A stretch of 56,076 bases of DNA from an uncultured beta proteobacterium (GCA_903828235.1 CAIKLM010000058.1:1-56076), one strand, 5' to 3'. Positions 47,268 to 56,001 are shown, counted from the first letter of the stretch. Numbers and translations are program-made. The notes: generated by a model from the sequence alone, not told the origin.

Positions 47268-50200
47268 GTGGACGCCGGCGCCCCCACGCTGGCCCTGCAG
47301 GCGGCGCCCGCGGTGGCATTCGGCGGCCGCAGCTGGCCGCTGGCCCCGCCCGACGCGCTGCTGCTGGCCTGGTTGGCGCTGGAAGGCCCCACCGCGCGCG
47401 AACGGCTGGCGGCGCTGCTGTGGCCGCACAGCGACGCCGAGGCCTCGCGCAACGCGCTGCGCCAGCGGCTGTTCCGTCTGCGCCGGCAGCTCGGCGCCGA
47501 CCTGGTCGAGGGCAGCACGGTGCTGGCGCTGGCCCCGGGCGTGCGGCACGACCTGGCCGCGAGCACGCCGCTGCTGGGCTCGCTCGGCGCCGCGGAGCAG
47601 CCCGAGCTCGACGCCTGGCTTTCCCGCCACCGCGCCGGCCGCGAGGCCGCGGCGCGGCAGGCGCTGGCCGAGCGCATCCAGGCGCTGGAGGACCGCGGCG
47701 ACGCCGCCGCCGCGCTGCCGCTGGCGCAGGAGCTGCTGGCGGCCGAGCCGCTGTCGGAAGACGCCCACCGCCTCGTCATGCGGCTGCACTACCTGCGCGG
47801 CGAACGCGCCGCCGCCATGCTGGCCTTCGACCGCTGCGAGCAGCTGCTCAAGCACGAGGTCGGCACCGCGCCCTCGCCCGAGACGCTGGCGCTGCTGGCC
47901 ACCATCGAGCGCTCGGCGCCGGTGGCCGGCGCGGCGCCGCAGCAGCAGCCCGTGCCGGCGGCGCTGCTGCGCCCGCCGCGGATGGTGGGCCGCGAGGCCG
48001 AGCGCCTGCAGCTGCAGCAGGCGCTGCTGCGCGGCCCGGTGGCGGTGCTGGTGGGCGAGGCCGGCATGGGCAAGTCGCGCCTGCTGCAGGCCCTGGCGGC
48101 GGCCGACGCCGGCCGGCTGCACGTCAGCGGCCGTCCCGGCGACGCGCTGGTGCCCTACGCCACGCTCGCGCGCGTGCTGCGGGCGGTGATCGGCCGCGAT
48201 CCCGCCGCCGCCGGCCACCCCGGTGCCGCCGCGCTCGCACCGCTGCTGCCCGAGCTGGCCGAGCCCGGCGCGGCCGGCAGCACGCCACGCGCACCGCTGG
48301 CGCAGACACCGTTGCTGCGGCCGGTGCAGGCGCTGCTGCGCCGCGCCTTCGACGGCAGCGCCGGCACGCGCCTGGAGGCCCTGCTGCTGGACGATCTGCA
48401 CTTCGCCGACACCGCCACGCTGGAGCTGCTGCAGGCCCTGCTGGCCGCCCCGCGCGAAGGCGCGGCAGACGGCTCTGGAGCGGACCCTGACGCCGGCCCC
48501 GGCGACGAGGCCGCGGCCCCGCGCTGCGTGCTCGGGCTTCGCCCGCCCGCGCCCGGCACGCCGGCCGCGCTGCTGCTGGAGGCCCTGGGCACGGCCGGCC
48601 CGCTGGTGCGAGTGACGCTGCAGCCGCTGTCGGTGGCCGCGCTGGCCGAGCTGGTGGACGCGCTGGCGCTGCCGGGCCTGGCCGGTGCCGACATCGCGCC
48701 GCGCCTGCACGCGCGCACCGGGGGCAACCCGCTGTTCGCGCTGGAGACGCTCAAGCTGCTGTGGGCCGAGGACGGCGGCACCTCCGGGCTGCTGGCCGAG
48801 TCCGACGCGCTGCCGCGGCCGCAGTCGCTGGCGCAGCTGATCGGGCAGCAGCTGGCGCGGCTGTCGCCCGCGGCCCTGCAGCTGGCGCGGGTGGCGGCGG
48901 TGGCCGGCGTCGACTTCTCGCTCGAGCTGGCCGAGGCGCTGCTGGCCCGCAGTGCGCTGGACCTGGCCGACCCTTGGGCCGAGCTCGAGGCGCAGCAGGT
49001 CCTGCGCAACACGGCCTTCTCGCACGACCTGGTGCACGACGCCGTGCTGCAGGGGCTGCCCGAGGTCATCGCGCGGCACCTGCACGGCCGCACCGCGGCC
49101 TGGCTGGAGGCCCTGCCCGCGGGCCCGCGCGGCCCCGACCCCGCGCGCGTGGCCGCCCACTGGGAGGCCGCCGGCCAGCACGCGCGCGCCCTGCCGGCCC
49201 TGCGCGCTGCCGCCGAGCGCGCACAGCGCGCGCAGCGCCAGGGCGAGCGCATCGCGCTGCTGCTGCACGCCGCCGACATCGCCGAGCAGGAGCAGCGCCC
49301 GGACGAGGCCTTCGACCTGGTGCACGCCGCCCTCGAGGGCCACATGAACATGTTGCGACAGCAGCAGGGCCTGCCGCTGCTGGAGCGCCATGAGGCGCTG
49401 GCCCACACGCCCTGGCAGCGCGCGCGCGTGGCCGCCAACCGCGCCTGGTACGCCACCGTGCTGGGCCACGGCGAGCAGGCCGTGGCCGAGGGCCGCGCCG
49501 CGCTGGCCCTGGCGCAGCCGCTGGGCGACGCCGGGCTCACCGCCTCGGTGCGGCAGCGGCTGGGCACGGCCCTGGGCATGGCCGGGCAGTTCGACGAGGC
49601 CCTGGCCCACCTGAACGCCGCCGCGCCCTGGATGCGCGAGCAGGCCACCGAGCCCGACGCCGTGGAGTTCGAGGGCAACCGGGCCGTGGTGCTCGACAAC
49701 CTGGGCCGCCACGCCGAGGCGCGCGAGCACCACGCCCGCGCCATCGCGGCGTCGGCCCTGCACGCCGAGCCGCCGCAACGCGCCACGCTGCTGGCCAACG
49801 ACGCACTGAGCCGGCTCGATGCCGGCGACGCCGCCGGCGCGCTGGAGCAGGCGCAGCTGGCGCAGCGCATCGTGCAGACCTTCGAGAGCACCGCCGGCAC
49901 CGACGGCTTCATCGCCGTGCTGCTGGCGCAGGCCGAGCGCGGCCTGGGCCGGCTGGCGGCGGCGCTGGCCTGGTGCGACCGCGCCGAGGCCATCCTGGCC
50001 GAGCGCAACCCCTCGCGCGTGCCGGTGGCGCGCATGCACCGCGCCCACGTGTGGCTGGACCTGGCGCAGCACGCCCGCGCGCAGCAGATCCTGGCCGGCG
50101 AGGGCCTGGCCACGGCGCGGCGGCTGCCGCCGCGCTACGGCGTGCGCTGGCGGATGCTGCTGGCGCGGCTGGCCCGCCGCCTGGGAGCCGGCGCCGAGGC

Positions 50201-50675
50201 CGAGGCGCTGCTGGCCGAGGCGGCCGCCGCCGTGCCCGCCCAGGGCTGGCCCGAGCTCGGCCTGCTCGTGCGCACCGAGCAGGCCCTGGACCGCCGCGAC
50301 GCCGACGCCGAGCTGCAGGCCATCGCCGCCGACGCCGCCGCAGCCGGCCTGCGCGGCGCCGAGCTGGCGGCCCGGCTGCACCTGGCCTGGCGGGCGTCGG
50401 ACGTTGGCATGGCTGTCGAATCCGCGGAGCAGGCGCTTGCTTTGCTGCCCCAGGCCGAGGCGCTGCACACCGACCGCGCCTGGCGCTGGCTGGCCCCGGC
50501 GCGCGCGCTGGCCCGTGGCGGCCGCGCGGCCGAGGCCGAGGTGCTGGCCGAGGCCGGCCGCGAGTGGCTGCGCCGCACGGTTGCCACCCAGGTGCCGCCC
50601 ACCTGCGCCGACAGCTTCCTGCACCAGCACCCCCTGCACCGCCTGCTGCAGGCCGAGCGGCCCGGCCGGGCGTGA
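47268..50675 (+). CDS. BTAD/ATPase/TPR transcriptional regulator (AfsR/SARP-like), possibly with an upstream amber codon
   Basis: 1135 residues from a GTG with no Shine-Dalgarno. The N-terminus resembles an OmpR-type winged helix (about 15-90) and a bacterial transcriptional activator domain (about 95-225: AEPLSEDAHRLVMRLHYLRG). An ATPase domain follows (MVGREAERLQL; P-loop GEAGMGKS near residue 265; LLLDDLHFAD). The second half is alpha-helical TPR-like repeats. An ATG at 47169 with ideal GGAG reads in frame into this protein but meets a TAG at 47259-47261. Such proteins integrate signals by ATP and protein binding; targets unknown. Confidence 0.85.
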   Translation: MDAGAPTLALQAAPAVAFGGRSWPLAPPDALLLAWLALEGPTARERLAALLWPHSDAEASRNALRQRLFRLRRQLGADLVEGSTVLALAPGVRHDLAASTPLLGSLGAAEQPELDAWLSRHRAGREAAARQALAERIQALEDRGDAAAALPLAQELLAAEPLSEDAHRLVMRLHYLRGERAAAMLAFDRCEQLLKHEVGTAPSPETLALLATIERSAPVAGAAPQQQPVPAALLRPPRMVGREAERLQLQQALLRGPVAVLVGEAGMGKSRLLQALAAADAGRLHVSGRPGDALVPYATLARVLRAVIGRDPAAAGHPGAAALAPLLPELAEPGAAGSTPRAPLAQTPLLRPVQALLRRAFDGSAGTRLEALLLDDLHFADTATLELLQALLAAPREGAADGSGADPDAGPGDEAAAPRCVLGLRPPAPGTPAALLLEALGTAGPLVRVTLQPLSVAALAELVDALALPGLAGADIAPRLHARTGGNPLFALETLKLLWAEDGGTSGLLAESDALPRPQSLAQLIGQQLARLSPAALQLARVAAVAGVDFSLELAEALLARSALDLADPWAELEAQQVLRNTAFSHDLVHDAVLQGLPEVIARHLHGRTAAWLEALPAGPRGPDPARVAAHWEAAGQHARALPALRAAAERAQRAQRQGERIALLLHAADIAEQEQRPDEAFDLVHAALEGHMNMLRQQQGLPLLERHEALAHTPWQRARVAANRAWYATVLGHGEQAVAEGRAALALAQPLGDAGLTASVRQRLGTALGMAGQFDEALAHLNAAAPWMREQATEPDAVEFEGNRAVVLDNLGRHAEAREHHARAIAASALHAEPPQRATLLANDALSRLDAGDAAGALEQAQLAQRIVQTFESTAGTDGFIAVLLAQAERGLGRLAAALAWCDRAEAILAERNPSRVPVARMHRAHVWLDLAQHARAQQILAGEGLATARRLPPRYGVRWRMLLARLARRLGAGAEAEALLAEAAAAVPAQGWPELGLLVRTEQALDRRDADAELQAIAADAAAAGLRGAELAARLHLAWRASDVGMAVESAEQALALLPQAEALHTDRAWRWLAPARALARGGRAAEAEVLAEAGREWLRRTVATQVPPTCADSFLHQHPLHRLLQAERPGRA

Positions 50676-50790
50676 CGCCGGCCCGGCCGCGCCGGCCAGT
50701 GGCCATAACGCTCGCGTAACGGCCCGCTCCCTACAACCTCGCCATGGCAGCCGCGTGCTGCCGTCACGAGAGCCTGCCAGGGAGCCCCGC

Positions 50791-51093
50791 ATGATCGCCA
50801 GCGCCACCGCCCACCCCATCCACCTGCCCCACGCGCCGCTGCTGGGCCTGCGTCCCGGCGCGACGCCACCGTTGTCGGCGGCGCCGACGCCCGGCCCGGC
50901 CGGCCGCGCCGGCATCGACTTCTTCCGCGCCGACTTCCACGACGCCCGCTGGATCGAGCTCGACGACACCGCCGACGCCGCCGAGTTGACCCGCGAGGCC
51001 GCGGCGGCCGACGCCGCGCTGCTGCGCTGCGTGGCCTGCGTCGCCTTCGCCACGATGGTGCTGGCGGTGGTCAGCAGCCTGCCGCTGGCCTGA
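50791..51093 (+). CDS. Small hypothetical protein with C-terminal membrane helix
   Basis: 100 residues, start supported by GGGAG 5-9 bases upstream. The first ~40 residues are Pro/Ala-rich (HPIHLPHAPLLGLRPG). The middle has FFRADFHDARWIELDDTADA, and the end is a hydrophobic helix (CVACVAFATMVLAVVSSLPL). I do not recognise a family. It lies 115 bases after the BTAD-type regulator and may be its target, but there is no direct evidence. The gap holds GC-rich hairpins only. Confidence 0.6.
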   Translation: MIASATAHPIHLPHAPLLGLRPGATPPLSAAPTPGPAGRAGIDFFRADFHDARWIELDDTADAAELTREAAAADAALLRCVACVAFATMVLAVVSSLPLA

Positions 51094-51097
51094 GGCG

Positions 51098-51625
51098 TCA
51101 GCGGGCTGCGGCCTCGCCGAGCAGGTCCAGGTAGGCGCCCGGCACGCGCGGCGCCACGGCCAGGCCCAGCGCCTGCATCAGCGACTCGGCCTCGGCCACT
51201 CCGTCGGCATCGGGCTCGCCGTCGCGCAGCACCACTTCGAGTTCCACGAAGTCGCCCAGGCCCTCGACGGCGTCGAGGTGCACGCGGATGCGGCCCACCA
51301 TCACCACGCTGCGCCGCTTGCGCACGCGGCCCTGCAGGCCCAGCGCGCGGCCCAGCGCCTCGCGGCAGGCGTCGCCGTCGGCCAGCGGCACGCGCACGTA
51401 GTCGCTGGCCTTGGCGCCGGCGTCGTCGGCGCGCTGGTAGTGGATGAGCTCGGCGCTGCCGTCGCCGAACTGCCGCAGCTTCAGCCGGCCGCGGCCGGCG
51501 GGCAGCACGAAGAAGCTGTCGTCCTGCTCGAGGCGCTGCTCGGGCGCGGTGGCCAGGGCCAGCGCGCGCTGGCGCAGGGCGGCAGCATCGGCCACGCGGG
51601 CCTTGATCTCGATGTTGCGCGGCAT
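51098..51625 (-). CDS. CYTH domain protein
   Basis: 175 residues. The N-terminus MPRNIEIKARV carries the EIK part of the CYTH ExExK motif (the first Glu is Asn, as in CyaB-like class IV members). Later segments RLKLRQFGDGSAELIHYQR, KRRSVVMVGRIRVHLDAVEG and FVELEVVLRDGE provide the alternating charged strands of the triphosphate tunnel. The family includes class IV adenylate cyclases and thiamine or inorganic triphosphatases. The specific reaction is unclear. It sits 14 bases downstream of the FrnE-like gene. Confidence 0.88.
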   Translation of the reverse strand: MPRNIEIKARVADAAALRQRALALATAPEQRLEQDDSFFVLPAGRGRLKLRQFGDGSAELIHYQRADDAGAKASDYVRVPLADGDACREALGRALGLQGRVRKRRSVVMVGRIRVHLDAVEGLGDFVELEVVLRDGEPDADGVAEAESLMQALGLAVAPRVPGAYLDLLGEAAAR

Positions 51626-51639
51626 GGCTCCGCGGGTCC

Positions 51640-52284
51640 TCAATCGGTGGCGGCCAGGCGGCGGCGCAGCGCGTCCTCGAACACCTCGGGCGGCTGGCCG
51701 CCCTGGATGAGGAAGCGGCGGTCCAGCACCACCGAGGGCACGCTGCGGATGCCCGCCTGCTGCCACTCGGCCTCGGCCTCGCGCACCTCGGGCGCGAAGC
51801 AGTCGCGGTCGTCGATGACGGCGGCGGCCTCGGAGGCGTCCAGGCCCGCGACCGCGGCGGCCTCGAGCAGCATCTCGCGCGCGGCGGGGTTGCGGCCCTC
51901 GCCGTGGTAGGCCTTCAGCAGCGCGCGCTTCAGGGCCCGCTGCGGCGCCGGCCCCTGCAGGCCGGCCCAGTGCAGCAGCCGGTGGGCGTCGAAGGTGTTC
52001 CACACGTGCGCGCGCTCGCCGAACGTGAAGCCCAGGGCCGCGCCGCGCGCGCGGATGTTCTCGCGGTTGGCCGCCAGCTGCGCATCGCCCATGCCGTACT
52101 TGGCCTTCAGGTACTGCGCCGCGTCGGCGCCCTCGGGCGGCATCTGCGGGTTCAGCTCGAAGGGCTGGAAGTGCAGCTCGATGCCCTCGGCCTCGGGGCC
52201 CAGGGCCGCTAGCGCCTGCTCCAGGCTGGCCAGGCCGATGGCGCACCAGGGGCAGGCCACGTCGGAGATGAAGTCGATGCGCAT
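51640..52284 (-). CDS. DsbA family oxidoreductase, FrnE-like
   Basis: 214 residues with a thioredoxin-fold CPWC active site at Cys11/Cys14 (DVACPWCAIG) and an inserted helical domain. Typical FrnE segments are HFQPFELNPQMPPEG and SVPSVVLDRRFLIQGGQP. There is no signal peptide, so it acts in the cytoplasm, unlike true DsbA. It probably handles thiol-disulfide exchange or 2-hydroxychromene-type isomerisation relatives. It is in an operon-like run with the CYTH gene. Confidence 0.93.
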   Translation of the reverse strand: MRIDFISDVACPWCAIGLASLEQALAALGPEAEGIELHFQPFELNPQMPPEGADAAQYLKAKYGMGDAQLAANRENIRARGAALGFTFGERAHVWNTFDAHRLLHWAGLQGPAPQRALKRALLKAYHGEGRNPAAREMLLEAAAVAGLDASEAAAVIDDRDCFAPEVREAEAEWQQAGIRSVPSVVLDRRFLIQGGQPPEVFEDALRRRLAATD

Positions 52285-52318
52285 GGGTGGGGGTCCGGTG
52301 GGGGGGGGGTCAGGGGGG

Positions 52319-53329
52319 TCAGGCGGGCCTGGCGGCTTGCGCGCGCAGGAAATCGGCCACGCGGGTGAGCGGCACGCCCAGGCTCGCGGCCGCGTCGGGG
52401 CTTTCGGGGGGCCGCGGCTGCGCCGCGAACCCGTTCAGCGCCATGAAGTTGGCGGCGGCCTCCGAGAACGGCCGCATCAGCAGGCGCTGCAGCGCGAACA
52501 CCGCCGCCGGCGTGCCCACCACCTGCACCGGGCGCTTCAGCACCGCGGCCATCTGGTCGGCCACCTCGTGCCAGCTGGGCGCCTCGGGGCCGCCGACGGA
52601 CAGCGTGGCGTTCAGCGCCGCCGGGTGGCGCGTGGCCGCGATGCAGCAGCGCGCCACGTCGTCCACGGCGATGAAGGCGTGGCGCCGATCGCCGCCACCG
52701 GGCACGATCAGCAGGCCGCGGCTCTCGGCCAGCCCGCCCACCACGCCCATGAAGCGCTGCAGGAAGGGCCAGGGCCGCGCCGTCAGCGGCGCCGCGTCGC
52801 CGCGCGTGGCCAGCGCCAGGCCGGCGAGCGCGAACCAGGTGTCCATGAACGGCGCGAAGCGCAGCACCGCGTGCGGCAGGCCCGACCCGGCCAGCCGCTG
52901 CTCGGTGCGACGCTTGTGCGCGAACAGCGGGACCTTCGCGTCGAAGGGCGTGGCCGGCACCGACACCAGCACGAAGCGCTCGACGCGGTGCTTCACGCAG
53001 GCGGCGATCAGCGCGGCGAGGCCGGCGTCGTCCACCGTGGCGAAGCGGCTGCCGGCCAGCGGCGCCAGGGCGCTGGCGCTGGCGATCACGGTGCCGGCGC
53101 CCTGCACGGCGGCGTCCAGGCTGGCGGGCTCAGCCAGGTCGGCATGCACGATGTCCACGCGCGGCAGCCGCAGGTGCTGCTGCCGCGACGAGGCCCGCGC
53201 CAGCGCGCGCGTCGGCTGCCGCGCCGCCGACAGCTGCTGCACGATGCGCGTGCCCAGCTGGCCGCTGGCGCCCACCACCAGCACCGGGCGGTGCGCCGAC
53301 GGCGGAGGCGGCGGGCTTCGGGTCTTCAT
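52319..53329 (-). CDS. NAD(P)-binding NmrA/SDR-like protein
   Basis: 336 residues. The N-terminal Rossmann motif (VLVVGASGQLGTRIVQQL) follows a Pro-rich leader (RSPPPPPSAHRP). Later features fit the atypical SDR/NmrA group (ADLAEPASLDAAVQGAGTVI, RFVLVSVPATPF, HAVLRFAPFMDTWF, AFIAVDDVARCC). No Tyr-x3-Lys catalytic pair is visible, so it may be an isomerase, a redox sensor or an oxidoreductase of unknown substrate. Confidence 0.85.
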   Translation of the reverse strand: MKTRSPPPPPSAHRPVLVVGASGQLGTRIVQQLSAARQPTRALARASSRQQHLRLPRVDIVHADLAEPASLDAAVQGAGTVIASASALAPLAGSRFATVDDAGLAALIAACVKHRVERFVLVSVPATPFDAKVPLFAHKRRTEQRLAGSGLPHAVLRFAPFMDTWFALAGLALATRGDAAPLTARPWPFLQRFMGVVGGLAESRGLLIVPGGGDRRHAFIAVDDVARCCIAATRHPAALNATLSVGGPEAPSWHEVADQMAAVLKRPVQVVGTPAAVFALQRLLMRPFSEAAANFMALNGFAAQPRPPESPDAAASLGVPLTRVADFLRAQAARPA

Positions 53330-53344
53330 GGCCGCGGCCGGGCT

Positions 53345-54226
53345 TCAGCGGCTGCGCGCCAGGCGCGGGTCCAGCAGGTCGCGCAGGCCGTCGCCCATGA
53401 GGTTGAGCCCCAGCACGCTGAGCATGATGGCCGCGCCCGGCCACACCGCCAGCATCGGTGCCTGGAACATCTGCGTCTGCGCCTCGGCCAGCATGCGGCC
53501 CCAGCTGGGCTGCGGCGGCTGCGTGCCCAGGCCCAGGAAGCTGAGCGCCGCCTCGGCCAGGATGGCGGTGGCGAAGCTGATCGTGGCCTGCACGATGAGC
53601 ACGCCGGCGATGTTGGGCAGCACGTGGTCGCGCGTGATGGCCAGCGGCCCCAGGCCGGCGGCGCGCGCGGCCGTCACGTACTCGCGCGCCCAGACGGACT
53701 GCGCGCTGCCGCGCGCGATGCGCGCGAACACCGGCACGTTGAAGATGCCGATGGCCACGATGCTCATCAGCAGGCCGGGCCCGTAGATGGCCGTGAGCAT
53801 GATGGCCGTCAGCAGCGCCGGGAAGGCGAAGGTGAAGTCGCTGGCGCGCATGACCAGCTCGTCGAAGCCGTTGCGGCCGGCGGCCTGCGCCGCCGCCGCG
53901 GCGCAGCCCAGCGCCACGCCCAGCACCAGGCCGATGCCCACCGCCACCACGCCCACGACGATGCTGTTCTGCGCCCCCACCATCAGCTGGCTGGCGATGT
54001 CGCGGCCCAGGCTGTCGGTGCCCAGCCAGTGCGTGGCCGAGGGCGGCGCCAGCTTGTTGGGGATGTCGATCTCGGCCACCGGGTGGGGCGTCCACAGCAG
54101 CGACAGCAGCGCCACCAGCAGCAGCGCGCCGCTGAGCACGGCACCGACGGCAAAGCTCTTGTGGCGCCCCGCGCGGGCCCAGAAGCCGCGGGGCGGCGGG
54201 GTGGCGTCGATCACGGCCGATGGCAT
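53345..54226 (-). CDS. ABC transporter permease, DppC/OppC type (orphan)
   Basis: 293 residues with a leading membrane helix, then the permease domain (THWLGTDSLGRDIASQLMVG; the EAA-like segment EYVTAARAAGLGPLAITRDH; ILAEAALSFLGLGTQPPQPS). It is the second inner-membrane subunit of peptide/nickel importers. No DppB permease, ATPase or binding protein is adjacent: upstream is an esterase and downstream an NmrA-like gene. Either the partners are elsewhere or the operon has been broken. Confidence 0.92.
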   Translation of the reverse strand: MPSAVIDATPPPRGFWARAGRHKSFAVGAVLSGALLLVALLSLLWTPHPVAEIDIPNKLAPPSATHWLGTDSLGRDIASQLMVGAQNSIVVGVVAVGIGLVLGVALGCAAAAAQAAGRNGFDELVMRASDFTFAFPALLTAIMLTAIYGPGLLMSIVAIGIFNVPVFARIARGSAQSVWAREYVTAARAAGLGPLAITRDHVLPNIAGVLIVQATISFATAILAEAALSFLGLGTQPPQPSWGRMLAEAQTQMFQAPMLAVWPGAAIMLSVLGLNLMGDGLRDLLDPRLARSR

Positions 54227-54265
54227 GGCTGCGAGTGTAGGCAGCGCAACCGGCCGCGCCGGGGC

Positions 54266-54928
54266 TCAGCGCGCCAGCAGCCCCGTGGCCTGCAGCGTGC
54301 CCAGCAGCCCGCGCGCGAAGGCCTCGTAGCCGGCGGCGTTGCCGTGGATGGCGTCGCTCTTCAGGCGCTCGTCGGCGAGCACGGTGCTCCAGCCCTGGGG
54401 GTGCAGCGGCACGCCGGCCTCGCCGGCGACGTCGGCGTACAGCGGGTGGTCGTCGAGCGAGCCGGTAAGGTGCGCGGCCAGCGTGGGCCGCGGCACGGCC
54501 ACCAGCAGCGCCTGCGCGCCGGCCTCGCGCACGGCGGCCAGGGTGCGCCGCAGGTTGTCGCGCAGCGCGCCCTCGTCGCCACGGCGCAGCAGGTCGTTGC
54601 CGCCGATGGAGACGATCACCAGCGCCGGCCGGTGCTCGGCCAGCAGCGCGGGCAGCCGCTGCAGCGCCTGCGCCGAGGTGTGGCCCGGCACGCCGGCGTT
54701 GACGACCGCCCAGCCGGTGAGGCCCGCCAGCACCGCGGGGTACGCGGCCTCGGGCGGCGCGCCGGTGCCGTAGGTGATGGAGTCGCCCAGGGCGAGCACG
54801 GTGGCACCGGGCGGGACGGGCGTGCCGCGCGCGGTGGGCGACTTCCGGCCGCAGGCGGCCAGCAGCGCCAGCGGGGCCACGGCCAGCAGGACACGCCGCT
54901 TCACAGCAGTTCGGATCAGGTCGCTCAT
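54266..54928 (-). CDS. SGNH-fold lipase/esterase lipoprotein (TesA-like)
   Basis: 220 residues. A lipoprotein signal (LAVAPLALLAACG) precedes the GDSI nucleophile block (VLALGDSITYG), block III (SIGGNDLLRRGD) and block V (DAIHGN) of SGNH hydrolases. It is probably an envelope arylesterase, lysophospholipase or thioesterase. The start at 54928 is placed by the signal peptide; a 27-codon upstream extension lacks support. Confidence 0.93.
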   Translation of the reverse strand: MSDLIRTAVKRRVLLAVAPLALLAACGRKSPTARGTPVPPGATVLALGDSITYGTGAPPEAAYPAVLAGLTGWAVVNAGVPGHTSAQALQRLPALLAEHRPALVIVSIGGNDLLRRGDEGALRDNLRRTLAAVREAGAQALLVAVPRPTLAAHLTGSLDDHPLYADVAGEAGVPLHPQGWSTVLADERLKSDAIHGNAAGYEAFARGLLGTLQATGLLAR

Positions 54929-55138
54929 GGTGCCGGGTGCATGATCATCCCGTCCGCCCAGGCTATCAGGCCAAGCCGTGCCGCCGATTGAACCCCGCGC
55001 GTGCAGCATGGGGTGGTGGCGCCAGCGCCCTTGAGGCCGGGTCGGTCGGCAGGGTCGAGCCAGGATCGGCTCGTGCTTGCCACCACGTCACTCGACTCGG
55101 ACAGGGGCGCCAGGGTACGCGGTGCAAAGCGGGCTCAC

Positions 55139-55155
55139 TACTACTCAAGGTAGTA
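55139..55155. promoter_or_regulatory. Palindrome TACTAC-N5-GTAGTA upstream of the XRE gene
   Basis: Perfect 6-base arms TACTAC (55139-55144) and GTAGTA (55150-55155) surround TCAAG, about 36-52 bases upstream of the predicted TTG start. A further GTAGTG half-site lies downstream (55173-55178). The location fits autoregulation by the XRE protein. The rest of the roughly 260-base gap after the esterase start shows no other clear element. Confidence 0.45.
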
Positions 55156-55190
55156 TTCTCCATCACGCGTCGGTAGTGGAGAGCCTGACC

Positions 55191-55583
55191 TTGGCAACAC
55201 TGACGCTTGAGCAGCCGACCATGACCATCAGCGACGACGAACGCACCTTCTTTGCCGGCCTCGGTGAGCGCGTGGCGCTGCTGCGCAAGGCGCGAGGCAT
55301 CACGCAGGTCCAGTTGGCCGAGGCGCTGGGGGTGTCGCAGCAGACGGTGCAAGCCTACGAAGTCGGCCGCCGGCGCATCCCGGTGTCCGCGCTGCGGCTG
55401 CTGGCCAAGACGCTTTCTGTGTCGCTCGATGAGTTGATGGCCGAGGGCGAGCACGCGCCGCGCAGGCGCGGACCGGTGCCGCAGGTGCAGCGGCAGCTGG
55501 AGCGCATCAGCGCGCTTCCGAAGCCCAAGCAGCGGGCGGTGATGGATGTGATCGAGGCCTTGCTCGCACAGCAGGGGCGCTGA
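55191..55583 (+). CDS. XRE family helix-turn-helix regulator
   Basis: 130 residues from a TTG at 55191, chosen because GGAGAG lies 7 bases upstream; the ATG at 55221 (MTISDDERTFF) has no ribosome binding site but gives an equally complete domain. The HTH is ALLRKARGITQVQLAEALGV followed by SQQTVQAYEVGRRRIPVSAL. The C-terminal part is basic, ending PKQRAVMDVIEALLAQQGR. It is followed 26 bases later by an antitoxin-like gene, so it may belong to the same accessory unit. Confidence 0.88.
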   Translation: MATLTLEQPTMTISDDERTFFAGLGERVALLRKARGITQVQLAEALGVSQQTVQAYEVGRRRIPVSALRLLAKTLSVSLDELMAEGEHAPRRRGPVPQVQRQLERISALPKPKQRAVMDVIEALLAQQGR

Positions 55584-55609
55584 ACTCAGCAGCCAGGAAG
55601 GGAAGCCGG

Positions 55610-55873
55610 ATGAACGCGGTGGTCTTCGAGCATGTGCCGGTGGCCGAGCTGCCGGAGAAGTGGCGCGCCAGACTCAGCCAAGCCGGCAGCGCCACAGTGA
55701 CGGTGCGCATTGAGGAAGAGCCGCAAGCGACGCAAGCTCAGGCCGAGGACTTTGCCAACGATCCGCTGTTCGGGATGTGGCGTGACCGCGAGGACATGGC
55801 CGACGTGGCCGGCTATGTGCGCAAGCTGCGCGCCTCGCGGTTCAACGACGACGGCTCGCGGCGCGACAGTTGA
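55610..55873 (+). CDS. Antitoxin-like small protein
   Basis: 87 residues with a good ribosome binding site (AGGAAGGGAAG). The N-terminus (FEHVPVAELPEKWRARL) and middle (TVTVRIEEEP) resemble VapB/Phd-type antitoxins, with a charged C-terminus (DREDMADVAGYVRKLRASRF) that would wrap a toxin. Its stop overlaps the start of a PIN-type frame by one base, the classic antitoxin-toxin arrangement. Family assignment is by arrangement and weak resemblance. Confidence 0.7.
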   Translation: MNAVVFEHVPVAELPEKWRARLSQAGSATVTVRIEEEPQATQAQAEDFANDPLFGMWRDREDMADVAGYVRKLRASRFNDDGSRRDS

Positions 55874-55971
55874 TGTCCACGCTGATCGACTTCGACGTGC
55901 TGGTGTGGCCCACACGCGGGCATGTCGGTGCGGCCCACCCGAGTTCGACACCAACTGCCGTAAGTACTTGA
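55873..55971 (+). pseudogene. Truncated PIN-domain (VapC-like) toxin
   Basis: The frame starts MSTLIDFDVLVW, the usual PIN-domain opening (consensus MxxLxDTDVLIW; the metal-binding second Asp is kept, and the Thr is Phe), and continues to TRGHVGAA. It then diverges and stops after 32 residues; PIN toxins are ~130. No continuation in another frame was recognisable. It is likely a remnant of a VapC toxin, paired with the gene before it. Confidence 0.6.
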
Positions 55972-56001
55972 TCCGTATAGGTCAGCCCTTCGGAATTGCC
56001 A

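Noticed and set aside
46977..51053. 1358-codon minus-strand frame opposite the BTAD-type regulator
   Set aside because: Composition (Gln/Arg/Gly/His runs) is typical of reverse-frame translation of a GC-rich gene. The plus-strand product has recognisable ATPase motifs.
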